64,000 nucleotides of DNA. It comes from Ornithodoros turicata. Lineage: Eukaryota; Arthropoda; Arachnida; Ixodida; Argasidae. The translations under genes and the position numbers were made by a program. The stretch spans positions 33,154,213-33,218,212 of the forward strand of contig NC_088202.1 in NCBI RefSeq assembly GCF_037126465.1. Reading direction: 5' to 3'. Below, piece by piece: positions 32,445 to 44,400 of the stretch. Below the pieces are notes generated by a model. The model was not told where the DNA came from, searched no databases, and worked only from the letters and a program-made list of their open reading frames with translations. How positions within the stretch are numbered: the first letter of the stretch is position 1; each line of letters starts with the position of its first letter.

Positions 32445-35400
32445 ACATATACACCTGTGTGGATCTACTGCTACATGCTGTACTAAAATGAAGACGATTC
32501 AGTTGCTGATTTACAATTTATTTGCGAAAGAAATCTGTCAGAACTGTCTGTCTCGTAGCACTTTCAATTTGCAAGCTCTCCGCTATCTCTATTGCGTTAC
32601 AAATAGCATGCACATTTTGAATGTCCTTCTGCTGCTCTAAGAATTGCAAAGCCATCTTGAGCGCTTGGGTGGCATCCCTTACGTTGACGAGAGCAGGTGC
32701 ATATAATTAATAATAAGTGCCTGTGTGCATGATAAACGCAATGGTCAAGGGAGGAAACGTCCTGGCCTTTTAAGCGCTGCTTTCGGTGCAAGACTATGAC
32801 TCACTAACGAATTCTGAAGACAGGGGTGTGCTTTGTACGACATTGTCCACACATGCGTCACACGAGGCCACTGATATTCTTGGTGGATCACAAAAGCCAC
32901 AGGGTCAACAGTCGGTGGTCACAATTAGGACAGAACACCGGGGTTTTCCGCCGTTCGTTCTCGAAACTTTGTTCATGGTCGACGAGGTCAACAGTCGGCG
33001 GTCATAATAACGAGGGCAGAATACACGTGTTCTCCTTGGTCCGTCCTCAAACTTTCGGTCACAGTCGGATTAACGAGTTGCCATAATAACGAGGGTGAGT
33101 TACATGGTGTTTCTATGGGGAAAAAACGGTTCCCTAGAAAACCGGTCACAAAGTGATGATGTCGTATTAACGAGTGTCATAATAACGAGTTTAGACTGTA
33201 TATTGGTATAGTTTCTTTTGTCACAGAGTATTGATTCATAGTGAGTAACTGTATCTTAGATTTACCACAGCTAGTTGGAACCACTATTCCTAGTAGAAGT
33301 GAAAACCAAATTGCTAATACATTTAAAGGGACCATGAAATGATATTTGACAAGCCGACGATGATTTTTAATTTGTTCCCCTGTAGTAAAGCATTCACTCT
33401 GTGAAATATGAAGTTGAAAATCGTTCAAATAGCGAAAATATTCTATATAAACCACTGGTGTGAACGGCAGCTGCTATGGCCCGCCTCCGAGGCAAATTGG
33501 CCGTGACATCATACACAGAACATGTTGCTGATTCGCGAACGGGCTTTTGCGAGCAAACTGGAAAATTTTTCAAACACGGTTGCATACTTCGTCATGAAAT
33601 ATGTTTTAATTTGACTTGGAGACAAGATTGTAACTAACCGTGGACACAGAATCCTTAGAGAAATATAATATAGCCGTTGACTGTCAGCATGGTAACCAGA
33701 GCATGTTTTCCCCTTCGAACTTCTTCGTCAGAACATACCTTCGTCGGTGACATCTTACAAGCTGCTGCTGCGTACCGAACGATCCATAGATGCTGTGTGT
33801 GTCACATAATCTCTTCCTCCATTGCTGATAATTTGCTTTTCGCCATATTTCAAGTGATTTCGACGGCAGATATACGACGTCGTCATTGTCCAAACCGAAA
33901 CCATGCACCCACATGGTCTGGTGGGGTGTGTCCTCCTCCTCGTCCACAGTTGGCTGAGAGGATTGGGTGGCGACAACGTCAGCCCACTTCGAAGGCATAT
34001 ATCGAGCAGTCACGCCCTGCTATTTTTGTCTGATAACTGCGCCCCCGTTGTGCTGAATTCGGTTAAAAGTCGATGTGTGTACGATAGTGAGGGATCATGA
34101 GAACAGTTTCCTGCAAAGTAGTCGAAATTCTCGAAGATCATTTCATGGTCCCTTTAACTCTTCGATATCCTCCCATCAGACGTGCATCTTGTGTATGAAA
34201 TCATCGACAGTTGTGTATTGTTATAATTTCTCTTTTATCTCGCAAGGTATGAAGTAGCATTGAAGGTTGCGAAAGAAAAATACCTTCAGAAGGTCGAGGC
34301 TCTTCATAAAAAGGTACATCTGCTGAATTGACCAATGTGCTTTGTCTTATTGTAGTCTTTTCACAGGTTGTTGAGGACATCCGCACCATGGAAGCCTGTC
34401 GAAAGGCAGCCTTTGCTTCTGAGTGGTTGACATCGCAGGTCTGTGTCAGAGCTGTGCTCTGTGGTTAAACGTATCCACACATGTTGACGTGTAATGTGTC
34501 TTCAAATTGCATTTCCAAGTAGTCTCTGAGGAATTAACTTTGCATTTATACATCCTTCCAAAATGTGTAATTACGTAAATGATGCATTGAAAGGAGCAGA
34601 GAAAAAAAAAAAACCTTCCGTAAAATTTTCGTTTTGGTGGATTGCATGAGAAATAATGGGTGTTCTTGCAGAAAAAGAATGGTAATACCTGATCTGGTAG
34701 CACACAGGCATTTTCTTTGCTCCAGACCATGCCCTACTAAATTATAATGGCCATGTCATTTGCACACCTTCGCAGTACTGCATTTGGAAGCTAGCAGTGG
34801 CACTCCTCATTGGTGTCGCCACAGTTGATCCGCAGCGCTAACACAGAACAAAAAGAAAAAGAAACTGCTCATTGGTCGATTTATTCCTTCCTCAATAGCT
34901 AGAATACCTCGTAGTAATTCAGCTTACTTTAGGACTTTTCTAGAAGCGGGGCATGCCCTACGAGAGATGCACTGTTGTTAAAGTTGTAAATTGATTAGCA
35001 TCGTCATTCAACGAATTTTCGTGGAAGCTGTTGCTGTCGTACGTCCGCTTCTGCAGGTTTAAAATTCAAATTTCCTGATGAACATCTCGCGGGCCGATGT
35101 GTAATGCCCCTAGTGGATCGTGCGGACGGGCTCCTGAGCAGGAGTTGACGGTTGATAGTTGGTATAATCTAGAAAATTATGGTCCAGACACGGCGTAGAA
35201 ATCCCTCAACCCCTTCAGCATGCATGTAAGAGAACGATACTAATGCTACGGGGCCTCAGTGGAGAGCCAGTTGGGTGGCTTGTTCACACTGTGCTGCTTG
35301 TGAGCTAATCAATTTATTTACAAGCACCTTAATGCACGACGCATTTGTAAAACCGAAGAAGTCAAGTAGGACTTCCACGTAATATGTGCCACTAACAAGA

Positions 35401-38400
35401 GCGTATGGAGAATTCCGCTGGTCATTTTCATGCCGCGCAGTGTGCCGGTGTGAGTAACGAGTGGAACGCAAACGGGACAAAACAATGAAGCCTAACGCAT
35501 GTTACACTGAAGCAAATGGTGTAGCATGCACACTTAAGCCAGTGTAAGCTTTTCTATACTACAGCAACAACCCATGGAACTAGCCATAATACTTAGTATA
35601 TTATTGAGTAAACGCAGATGAATCATCAGGAAGCCCATTCTGGTCAGTAGAATTTTACCCACCTATGTTGCAAAGCTTTCACTGAGGTCGTTCGTTCCAT
35701 CTTATTCAGTGAGGGGGGAAGGGGGGTACTTCAAGTATGACATACTCCAGTATTACTATAATGACATGTCTAATTACCTGCACTGTAGCTGCAGTACATG
35801 CTGCGTGAGGACTTCTGCATGGTGCTTTCACTTCAACCACTAAGGTATCCAACAACACGGAGAACTTGGAACTGTTTTTTTTGTAAAACATTTTCAAATT
35901 AAAAATTGTAAAAGTAGAAGTGAAATGTGTACTTCACAGGGCTTAAACGTTAATAAGCTGTACAAGTACTGCATTTAAAAGAAGTATAACGTGAAGAACG
36001 TTTAAAGAAGTATAACATATACTAACGTGCACAACTGGGGTAATTGGTATACAGTTGAACCTCTATATAACGAATTTGTAAATGCTGGCTCTTTGTTTCG
36101 TTAAATCGAGATATTCGTTAAATGGAACACGCCAAGTTAAACAAAGATAGCCGCCGCACTACCAGCGCCGCGCGTACCGCAAAACGTCATTTGTCATAAA
36201 ACAGGTACTAAGGTAAGAAGGGCACAAAATATCAAGCTTTATTCATTACATAACGCTAGGTAATGCGTAATTTGTGCACAATATCGTTCTGAGCATTCAT
36301 CACCTTCGTAACTCCGGATGACCTCGACTGCTTTCTCCTACGCGATCGCGTATCGAAGTTTCTTGGTTGGTTCACTTGCACTCATGACGTCCGGAAAGAA
36401 CAACCGTACACCGCCGAAAAGAACGAGAAACGGGTACATGTCACGTAAACGTCTGCGCCGATGGAACCTTGAACGGCAGCGGCATCATGCCCATTTTACC
36501 ACCGTCAGCATCAGCGGCGCGAACAAAAACAAGTAATGAAAAGGCACAAAACCGCAACGTACTGTCGTCTTCATCAACACAAGCAAATTAGACTTCGCGA
36601 GATGTCAGCAATGCGTGTTTTCTTGTCCGAAAACGGGTGCGAAGAGACCCTCGCGCCGGTTTCGAAACAGCGTCGGCGCAACGATTACCGGCGGCGGAGA
36701 CGCACATGTCGGCACGCTCGTGCCTACAGCACGTGACAACCGAAGTAACCAACGAAAACTCGCGTAAGGACAACAGAGAGGGAAGGTTTCTCCTCCTTTT
36801 CTTCGTGGTGAAGGTGAAAGACACGCGCAGAAGAGCCCAGAGATTTCGTTAAATAGAGGTGACCAAACGAATGTATTTCGTTAAATCGAATGCAAAAATA
36901 CATTGGCGTCTCTAGGGATGCGTTCGTGCAACGGAAATTTTTCGTTAAACAGAGGATTTCGTTAAATCGACGTTCGTTATTGAGAGGTTCAACTGTATCA
37001 CCATTTGGTTTGCAAATGTGTTGTTGTCCCTTATGTGTTGTCCTTTGCTGTGAGTACTACATGATGTTTAAACGAAAACCGCAAGCTGTCATATCGTACA
37101 CCTGTTAAGTGCTGGAAACACAAAAATATGCTTCCTTTACTTCCGTTAATTTTCGTAAAAACACACTGCCCTTGTTTCATATCACTTTTGTGAATTTCAT
37201 GGGTAATGGCTATTTCTGGTTGCATTAGGTTGGGCTGAATCCTTTCAGGTGGTACCATTAGATCAGTGCATCCTGCAGATCTGTGCAGAATAGTTGCTTA
37301 TGAAAGTAATATTTATAAGGTGTGCAGAAGTGGAAAAATCTGAAGTACTATTTGTTTCGGTTGGAAATGTCCGTGTTCTCTTTCACGGCTCTCCAAATCT
37401 GAAAAATTTCAAAACTTCCAACCCCCTGCACCACCTTCGCTATGTTGCACTTGCAGTAAACATAATGAGGAGCGTTTTAGTTGCCACTTCTTTGGGCCCA
37501 CCTCTATCACCGAAGAAGTGAGCTGTGCTATTAGTAGTCGTGTAGATGGTTACAGCTTTAGAAGGTATACCAGAAACTGCATGTTTCAGCTACAAGAGGG
37601 CAAAATAAAATTCCTGCATCTCCTAGACCGCTGCTATCACGAGCCCCTTCCATAACACCATGACGGAGGCATATGGAAAGCTGCGCAAAATTGGTAGAGT
37701 CCCCCCTAACACTACATGTATTGTATTGATGCAAGAGTGGATGCCCACATCGTCTCCGTGAGAGGCTCTTGCACAGAGCACTGCAAATCGTGGGTGCAAA
37801 GAGGCCATTCTGACGGATGAGGATTTGCACAGCAGACCAGGATGCACAGTATGGCGTCAGTAACATGAGGCCATAAACCTGTACTGCGTGACATGAGCAC
37901 TGCAGGCGCATGGTGATGGTGGCACACATTAGAACCCAAGTGCAAGTAGATCAGTACTTGAATGACACAGCTTCCCTAAACATTGTCGCAGACATAGGGC
38001 ACCTGTTTATTTCTACTGTCTATCCAATATTTCTGGCAGAGAAATGTTTCATGGTGCATAGCTTGTGTCCCCAATGCATGGCTTCAAGGGCACAAGTACC
38101 TTTCGTACACTGTAATGTCTTGCTTAGTGCAAAGATCTCAACCCTGTGGTTTTGTACACTGTCACGTCTTGCTTAATGCAAAGATCTCAATCCTGTAAAG
38201 TGCCTTTTGGATTAGGTAGAGTCCACTCTTGAGTAGTAACTAACTTGTAACTGTACCTATCTATGAGTTTTACTGAATGCGGCTGTGAAAAGCAGCTGCA
38301 GTTGAAGTACCGTAATTTCACACGTATAAGCCGCGGGAAATACGACGTAGATTTATGTGGTAGACCAGTGGTGCAGATATAAAATCAATCAATGAAAATG

Positions 38401-41400
38401 GATATCACTTACTCGACCCTTTCTGCGGGTCTTCCGACAAAGGAGACCATAGAGAAGGCCTTGTGGTCCATGTTCCTGAGTTGGTATGATGTACAACAAA
38501 GGTGGCCAGTTCTAGTGTTCTGCTAAGATTGCATTGTGCCCTTGTTGTATGTTTTTTTACTGGGTCAGTGGCCTTCCAGAAGACATGAATCACTGTCACC
38601 CCTTTCGTTAAGATGTGTGGGGGAAGGTACCAGGAAGGTCAGTCTACGCATGTCTACGAATGTGAATGCGCCCCTGTTATGCATTATTCGTGCATTGGCA
38701 GGGTGGCGCTGTTTCGGAGACACTAACAGCCCTTTCATTAAAACCAGGGTATGGGGAAAATCCCCCCGAAAAATAGTCATCAGATAAGCCACAGAGCACT
38801 CGCGAAAAAAAAGAGAAGAAATCGCGAATGAGCCGTAGATAATGCGCATGAAATTACGGTACTCAGGTAGTGCCATAATTCTTTCATACGTCAGTTTCCA
38901 AACGCCGTTTAGGCACGGGTGGTGTGTCAGCTGACGCTGCGAGAGCTTACCGACGATCCCTTTGGAAAATGACTACTCCAACAAACATGTGATGTAATTG
39001 TGGTAGGACAATAGTCACAATACAGATGCTAAAATAAAGTTTCTGCAGGCATTAGACCCCCTAGCAGCAAGAGACAGCCCCCCACTAGATGTTATGCAAG
39101 TGCAGCTGTTTCAGTGGCATTTCAGATAGCACCTCCTATGCTTTGAATAAAGTGAGAACCTGAAAGAAATCAACCCAATACACTGTCACTCTTAATGCAG
39201 CATTTGGGTGTGGCATAACCTTGGAAAATCTACCACTGAAGGGTAAAAGTACTGAGAGAATCAAATGTTGTGATTTTACTATCCTGAATATGTGAACATA
39301 CCAGTCAGGTTTGCCAGCCAGCTCTACTCAAGCCTTGACAGGTACAGCCACCCAGCCGGGATGCAGCAGTTGGACAAACAGGCCTGTCAATGGTCGCCAG
39401 GTAACGCAGGTTGGACTTCTGATGTTCGTTTCATCTCTCAGTTTTGGAATAACTCTCCTGTAGGTCAGTCACTTGGTACTGTGGAAATTTTTGGAGTTGA
39501 GGGACTAAATTGGCAGCAGTGATATATAAATTCTGTTCTGTTTTATTGTCGAGGCTTGTGTGGTCAAGGACTGGTATAAAAAGAATAGAAATAAAGAAAC
39601 ACTTTACCTGACCCAGCCCACGGGCCTCTTCAGGCTCGTGATTTCTGGTATGCCTAAACTCACGCAGTTGTCAGCTTGACAGTACAATGGTTGGCATTTT
39701 TTTCCTGTACAAGACTGTCACGTGGCTATTCTGTTTGAACAGAAAATGCCTTTTGGGAGACAACCTATTAATAGCAGACCGAAATCCCTTCCATCGAGAA
39801 AGCCACTGTTGCAAGAAAGGTCCTGGTTGTTACATTCGGGAAACACTTTCTTGCACAACTTCTTCGTAAGCAAATAGTTTAGTGTCTAGGCATGCCTCAT
39901 TGTGTATTGGAAATAGAAATGGCCGAACTGATACTTTGTTAACGTGAATACTTGGGTAGTTGGTACATACAACACACAACGTGAAATCTTTTAAGCGTAC
40001 CTCATCAACCATGAGGGGAATGGTAAGTGCGCAAGTTCCCCTTCTTCAGCTCTCTTAACGGAAGAGAAAGCATATTTGATGTTGGTGGGTGTGTAACCTA
40101 TCCTTGGTGGTTAAGGGGCACGAGTTGATATTGTGTGTGATCTTTCATTAAGGCGGTTGGTTGGTGTCTGTCTCCCTGTGTGTTGTATCTGTGCCTGTGT
40201 ACTCTCTAGCCTGTAAAAGATATTGAAAAAAGGTTACAAAAAGAGTGTTTGATTAATTTGTTTATTCGGTTTGAATTTGGATCGATTTCTAAACCATACT
40301 GTGTGCCCTCATAAATTTGAGTGACAAATAAAATGCAGGCACCTTCTTTGCGACCAAAGGGTAACATCTTCTCTGGTGCTCGACCGCCATGGCTGGATGG
40401 AAGCGATGATGATGACGATGGCACTCTGGAAACAGCTGCACAACCTACGATAGGCGAAATATCAAACAGCCCTATTGGTCCATCGGGGGACGACTTCAGG
40501 AAGCAAGGTAACATTATTTTCATGGAAAGTGCCAGCCATGGCACGTCGAGACTGGGAGGTATTTGAGTCGAATCTGGTTAATGGCTATGCTCTCTGAGGT
40601 TTTTCCTGGGTATTCCTCAGACAATGTCAGCACAGTTTCCCTAGAAGTGGGCCCAGGATGCACATTCCCCTCCACCCCCCACCCCCGAGTGTTAGCTGTG
40701 ACGTTGCCACTTCTGTGCGGTAGACAGCGGCGAGCACTTTCAACACTACCACTATCACCACCATCGTGGAAAGTGCACCAGGTGAAAGTATGGTGACTTC
40801 TGTCAGCACACATGTATCTCAGTGAATACACCTTCCCATATTTACTCAAAATTTACAAAATTACCTAATTTACCCAGTGACAAAATTACTGGATTCATGG
40901 TCAAACCAGCACCACCAGTGCTCTTCACTAAGAGCGATACTAACATTTCTGGGCAATGTAGAGCTTCTGTCCTCACTGTGACGCTTCTCATTTTATTTTC
41001 ACCAAATTACGGTGAGAAATGTGGTAGAGACTATAGCAAAAAAACACCCCAATCATCATCAAGGTGATGATGTTATTGAACCATATTTTATTAGCTCAAA
41101 GCATATGGCACCTTATGGCACCAAGCAACCAAAGTCAGTGATATCCGTGAGAGGTTCTTCAGCTGTTTCAGAACTGTCAAGTAATGCTGCAAGTTACCAC
41201 CCAAGGTCATCAACTCATTAATGCCATTAAAGGGGCCGTAAACAGGCACAAAAGGTGCACATTTCTTTGTGTTATATTATTTAAACTTAGGCAGTGAAAA
41301 CTCCTTGCAATTACTGACGCTCAAAAACAACAGGCGCTTGCATACGGATGAAATATTCACTGCACTCTTTCGCATTTTAGCTCCTCCCCGCGCTCTAACT

Positions 41401-44400
41401 TTACGTCATTTTGACGTAGCGCTTTCCTCACCAATTACGATCGAGTGTTCCACGTATAATTTTATTTCAAATGCGGAATTGGACTAGATGAACGTGTATC
41501 CTCTTCTATTCAAAATCTAAACAGTTACAGCCTCAAACTGAAAAAGAAATGCGTTTAATCCAGGTATCATACGCGCACTATGTTTTCTGGGCAGTAGCAC
41601 GCAACACACCACGAGCGCGAATGAATATCCGGGAATACAGTTCCGGAATCTTAGGTAGGTGCGCTGGTGCGCAATGGAACATCTTCGTCATCTTCGAATG
41701 GTTCCGACAACTGGGCTGCCGTACTCTGGTTTGAGCCACGCGGCATCACGTCACCAGCTCGCGTGGTACAGTGGATAGCGTGCTGGCCATGTCACGTCGT
41801 AACTGGGAGGAACCCAGGTTCGAATCGCGTCATGTGATAGCAGCCCAACTGTTGACGTTTGCTCCAGCCGGAGATGTTGAAGATGTCATGACGTTGAATT
41901 TCGGAACCACGGAGCGCAAAACGTCGTTTCAAACAAACAAACTGAGCGCTCTGACTCACAGCTAATAACGAAGTATGTTTATTGGCTGGTAATTTGCAAC
42001 GTCATGTGCGTAGCTCGGCCCCCGATTGGACGGCAAAACGCTACGTAGCCATGTGACGTATTCGTGGTGGAGAGAGGCTCGCTGGTTACTCATCTTTGAA
42101 AGCAGTTATATGGGTCAATGAGCTGGCACGAGCCGAACGAAATGTATGTTCGGGTATTATGATCTGCGTTCTTTCATGGGGTATCATTATTTCAGAAATG
42201 TTTGGTGGCCTGTTTACGGCCCCTTTAATGTCATGACAGTAACCAAAGTAAAATTCTGTGCTCAAAACCTCGCAGTCCTTCATGTTGCAGCAGAACATAA
42301 TGGCACAGCATGAAGCTCAGCAAACATAATGGCACAGCATGAAGCATAATGGCACAGCTTCATTTGCCTGCTTCATACGCCATTGGCTTTGTTCACAGCT
42401 GCTCATTTGCATGTGCTGGGGCACCAATGGCCTTGGGGATGCATGACGAAGTTATCTCCATATTCTGTAGATGGCGCTGTATGGGGCACATTCACACAGT
42501 GTAGGCTGACGGGAGTGAGGACACTGCAAGGTCTTGCACTATGAGAGCAGTTTTAATGCTCCGTGCTTCCCATGTGGGTCTGTACTGATGCATAACATGT
42601 GAGTTTAGGGAAGAGCTGCTAGGATAGGATGCTAGTGTGAAAAAGGCCTCGTGTTTAATTTGCATATACAAGAGGGCTCTATGGTTCATTGGACTGTATT
42701 ATTATGTAGCACCATATAGCAGTACATACTACCTTGGAAAATTTTCTGTAAGTCCTATCAATATGAAAGTTATGTTGAATTCCACAGGTTGATCTAGAGT
42801 GGATGTTTGTTCCCTGATGGATAATGAATGTTCCACTGGACAATACATAGCATATTGGCATGTATTTGCTGGTCCTTTCAGATCGTCAGGCTCTGTGATG
42901 TAGTAATCTTTCTTGCTCCGCTGAGAAAGTTGTGGCTCTACACAACGCGTAGTAGAGGCTCTACATAACGCGCTTGATGTCCTCTGCATATCCTACTCCA
43001 CTGCATCTATACCAGGGAAGGATAACGGTAATGGTAACAGAAACGTTATGTTGCAGAAACTGGAGATGGTAACGATAACAGAAACAGAAAGACTACCATA
43101 GTCCTCCATTGCCGGAAACAGAAACAGAAAAGAAAATTATCGTCCGGTATTGAATTCGGGTAATGGCTATTGCTGTTGTGCAATGACATTTTCGTGACGT
43201 TCATTTTATTTGTGTATTTTGATGACTCCATTCCCTGTAGTGCTCCAAATACTATGCGCGAGCATGGAAAGAAAGAGCGATATTGGATCTCGAGGGTGCA
43301 TCCTTCTCTTACCTCGTCCCAGTCCTCATAACTCCATGACATCAGCAACTGACTATAGTGACCGTGCGACACCTACAGGGGGCGCGCTGCTCCGTCGCGA
43401 CAGCGCCGCCAGTGGCGGTCTTGGACGTATCCGACGTGATACCACGCCGCCCGTTCTATGCATTCTCAAGTGGAACCGTAGCTTGCGTGGCAACCTCCGT
43501 AATTAGAAGGGCTAATTTTCGAACTGCAAATAATGTGGAACCTTTCTGAGGCACGAACGAAGAGAATGGAGACAAACTGCATAGAAGCAACCACCGTATT
43601 TATAATGCATCTAACAGTACGGAAGGAGAACAGCCACTCGCGTCTGCCCGGTCAAAACACCTGTAAGTGATACGTCGAGAAGATGGTTATTTGACTCCTC
43701 ACAAAATGGCTTGCTAGCGAAGGTTATATACGTGTATTCCTCTTACTCCAGCCATTTGTAATATCATGTTTTTGACTGAGTCTTGTTCTTGTATTCCTTT
43801 CGTCGTCTTTGCACACACATAGCTTCGTCACTGAAATTTACATCGTGCGTCCGTTTTATCCATAAAAAAATAAACACCTGGGGTCACAACGTATTGCCTG
43901 CACTTGTACTGCAGTTTTTCCAGTATCTTCAGATACAATAATTCTAAAGAGATCCTCAAAGAAGAAAGTATATGAGTTTTTACCTCGGCTACCGCCGTAA
44001 GCTTGCGGGACGACAGCTGTGAAATGGTCGGTGAGTAAATACTAAACCTTTTCGACAACGTAGAACTTCTGTTCTCACTGTGAGACTCGTCATACCGAGA
44101 GCAATATCGGCTCGGGGCACTGGCGATGAAACACCTCAATCATTATCTCGAAATAGGTTGCCGTTTGGTCGGTGCATTTGACGGTGATACAGTATCCAGC
44201 AGCGTTTCACCGTCACGAAAGTGGCAACTGTAAATCATTGATCATTTTGCAGGTCCTCATTCAGTTTCATTGAAACTAGAACAAAAGAAATAGAATACAT
44301 TCGCTCATGTTGTGCACACCTCATGCAATGGCCGAACGCGCGTCACAAACGCTATTCGCTGCGAGTGTAGTGACCTCGGTGGTATTGGAAGCGTAGAAAT

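Noticed and set aside
32374..32486. Proline/histidine-rich frames
   Set aside because: Produced by the (C)n(AC)n simple repeat.
37327..37521. Possible CENATAC exon after GGTGTGCAG, open for about 63 codons
   Set aside because: The open frame requires phase 2 entry, but exons 5 and 6 are both phase 0; it ends in a stop and has no conserved motif.
37558..37945. Minus-strand frames with [10 protein letters not shown] and VVLGGTLP, recalling a Harbinger nuclease
   Set aside because: The pieces are in different frames, the catalytic residues cannot be placed and no flanking repeats were found.
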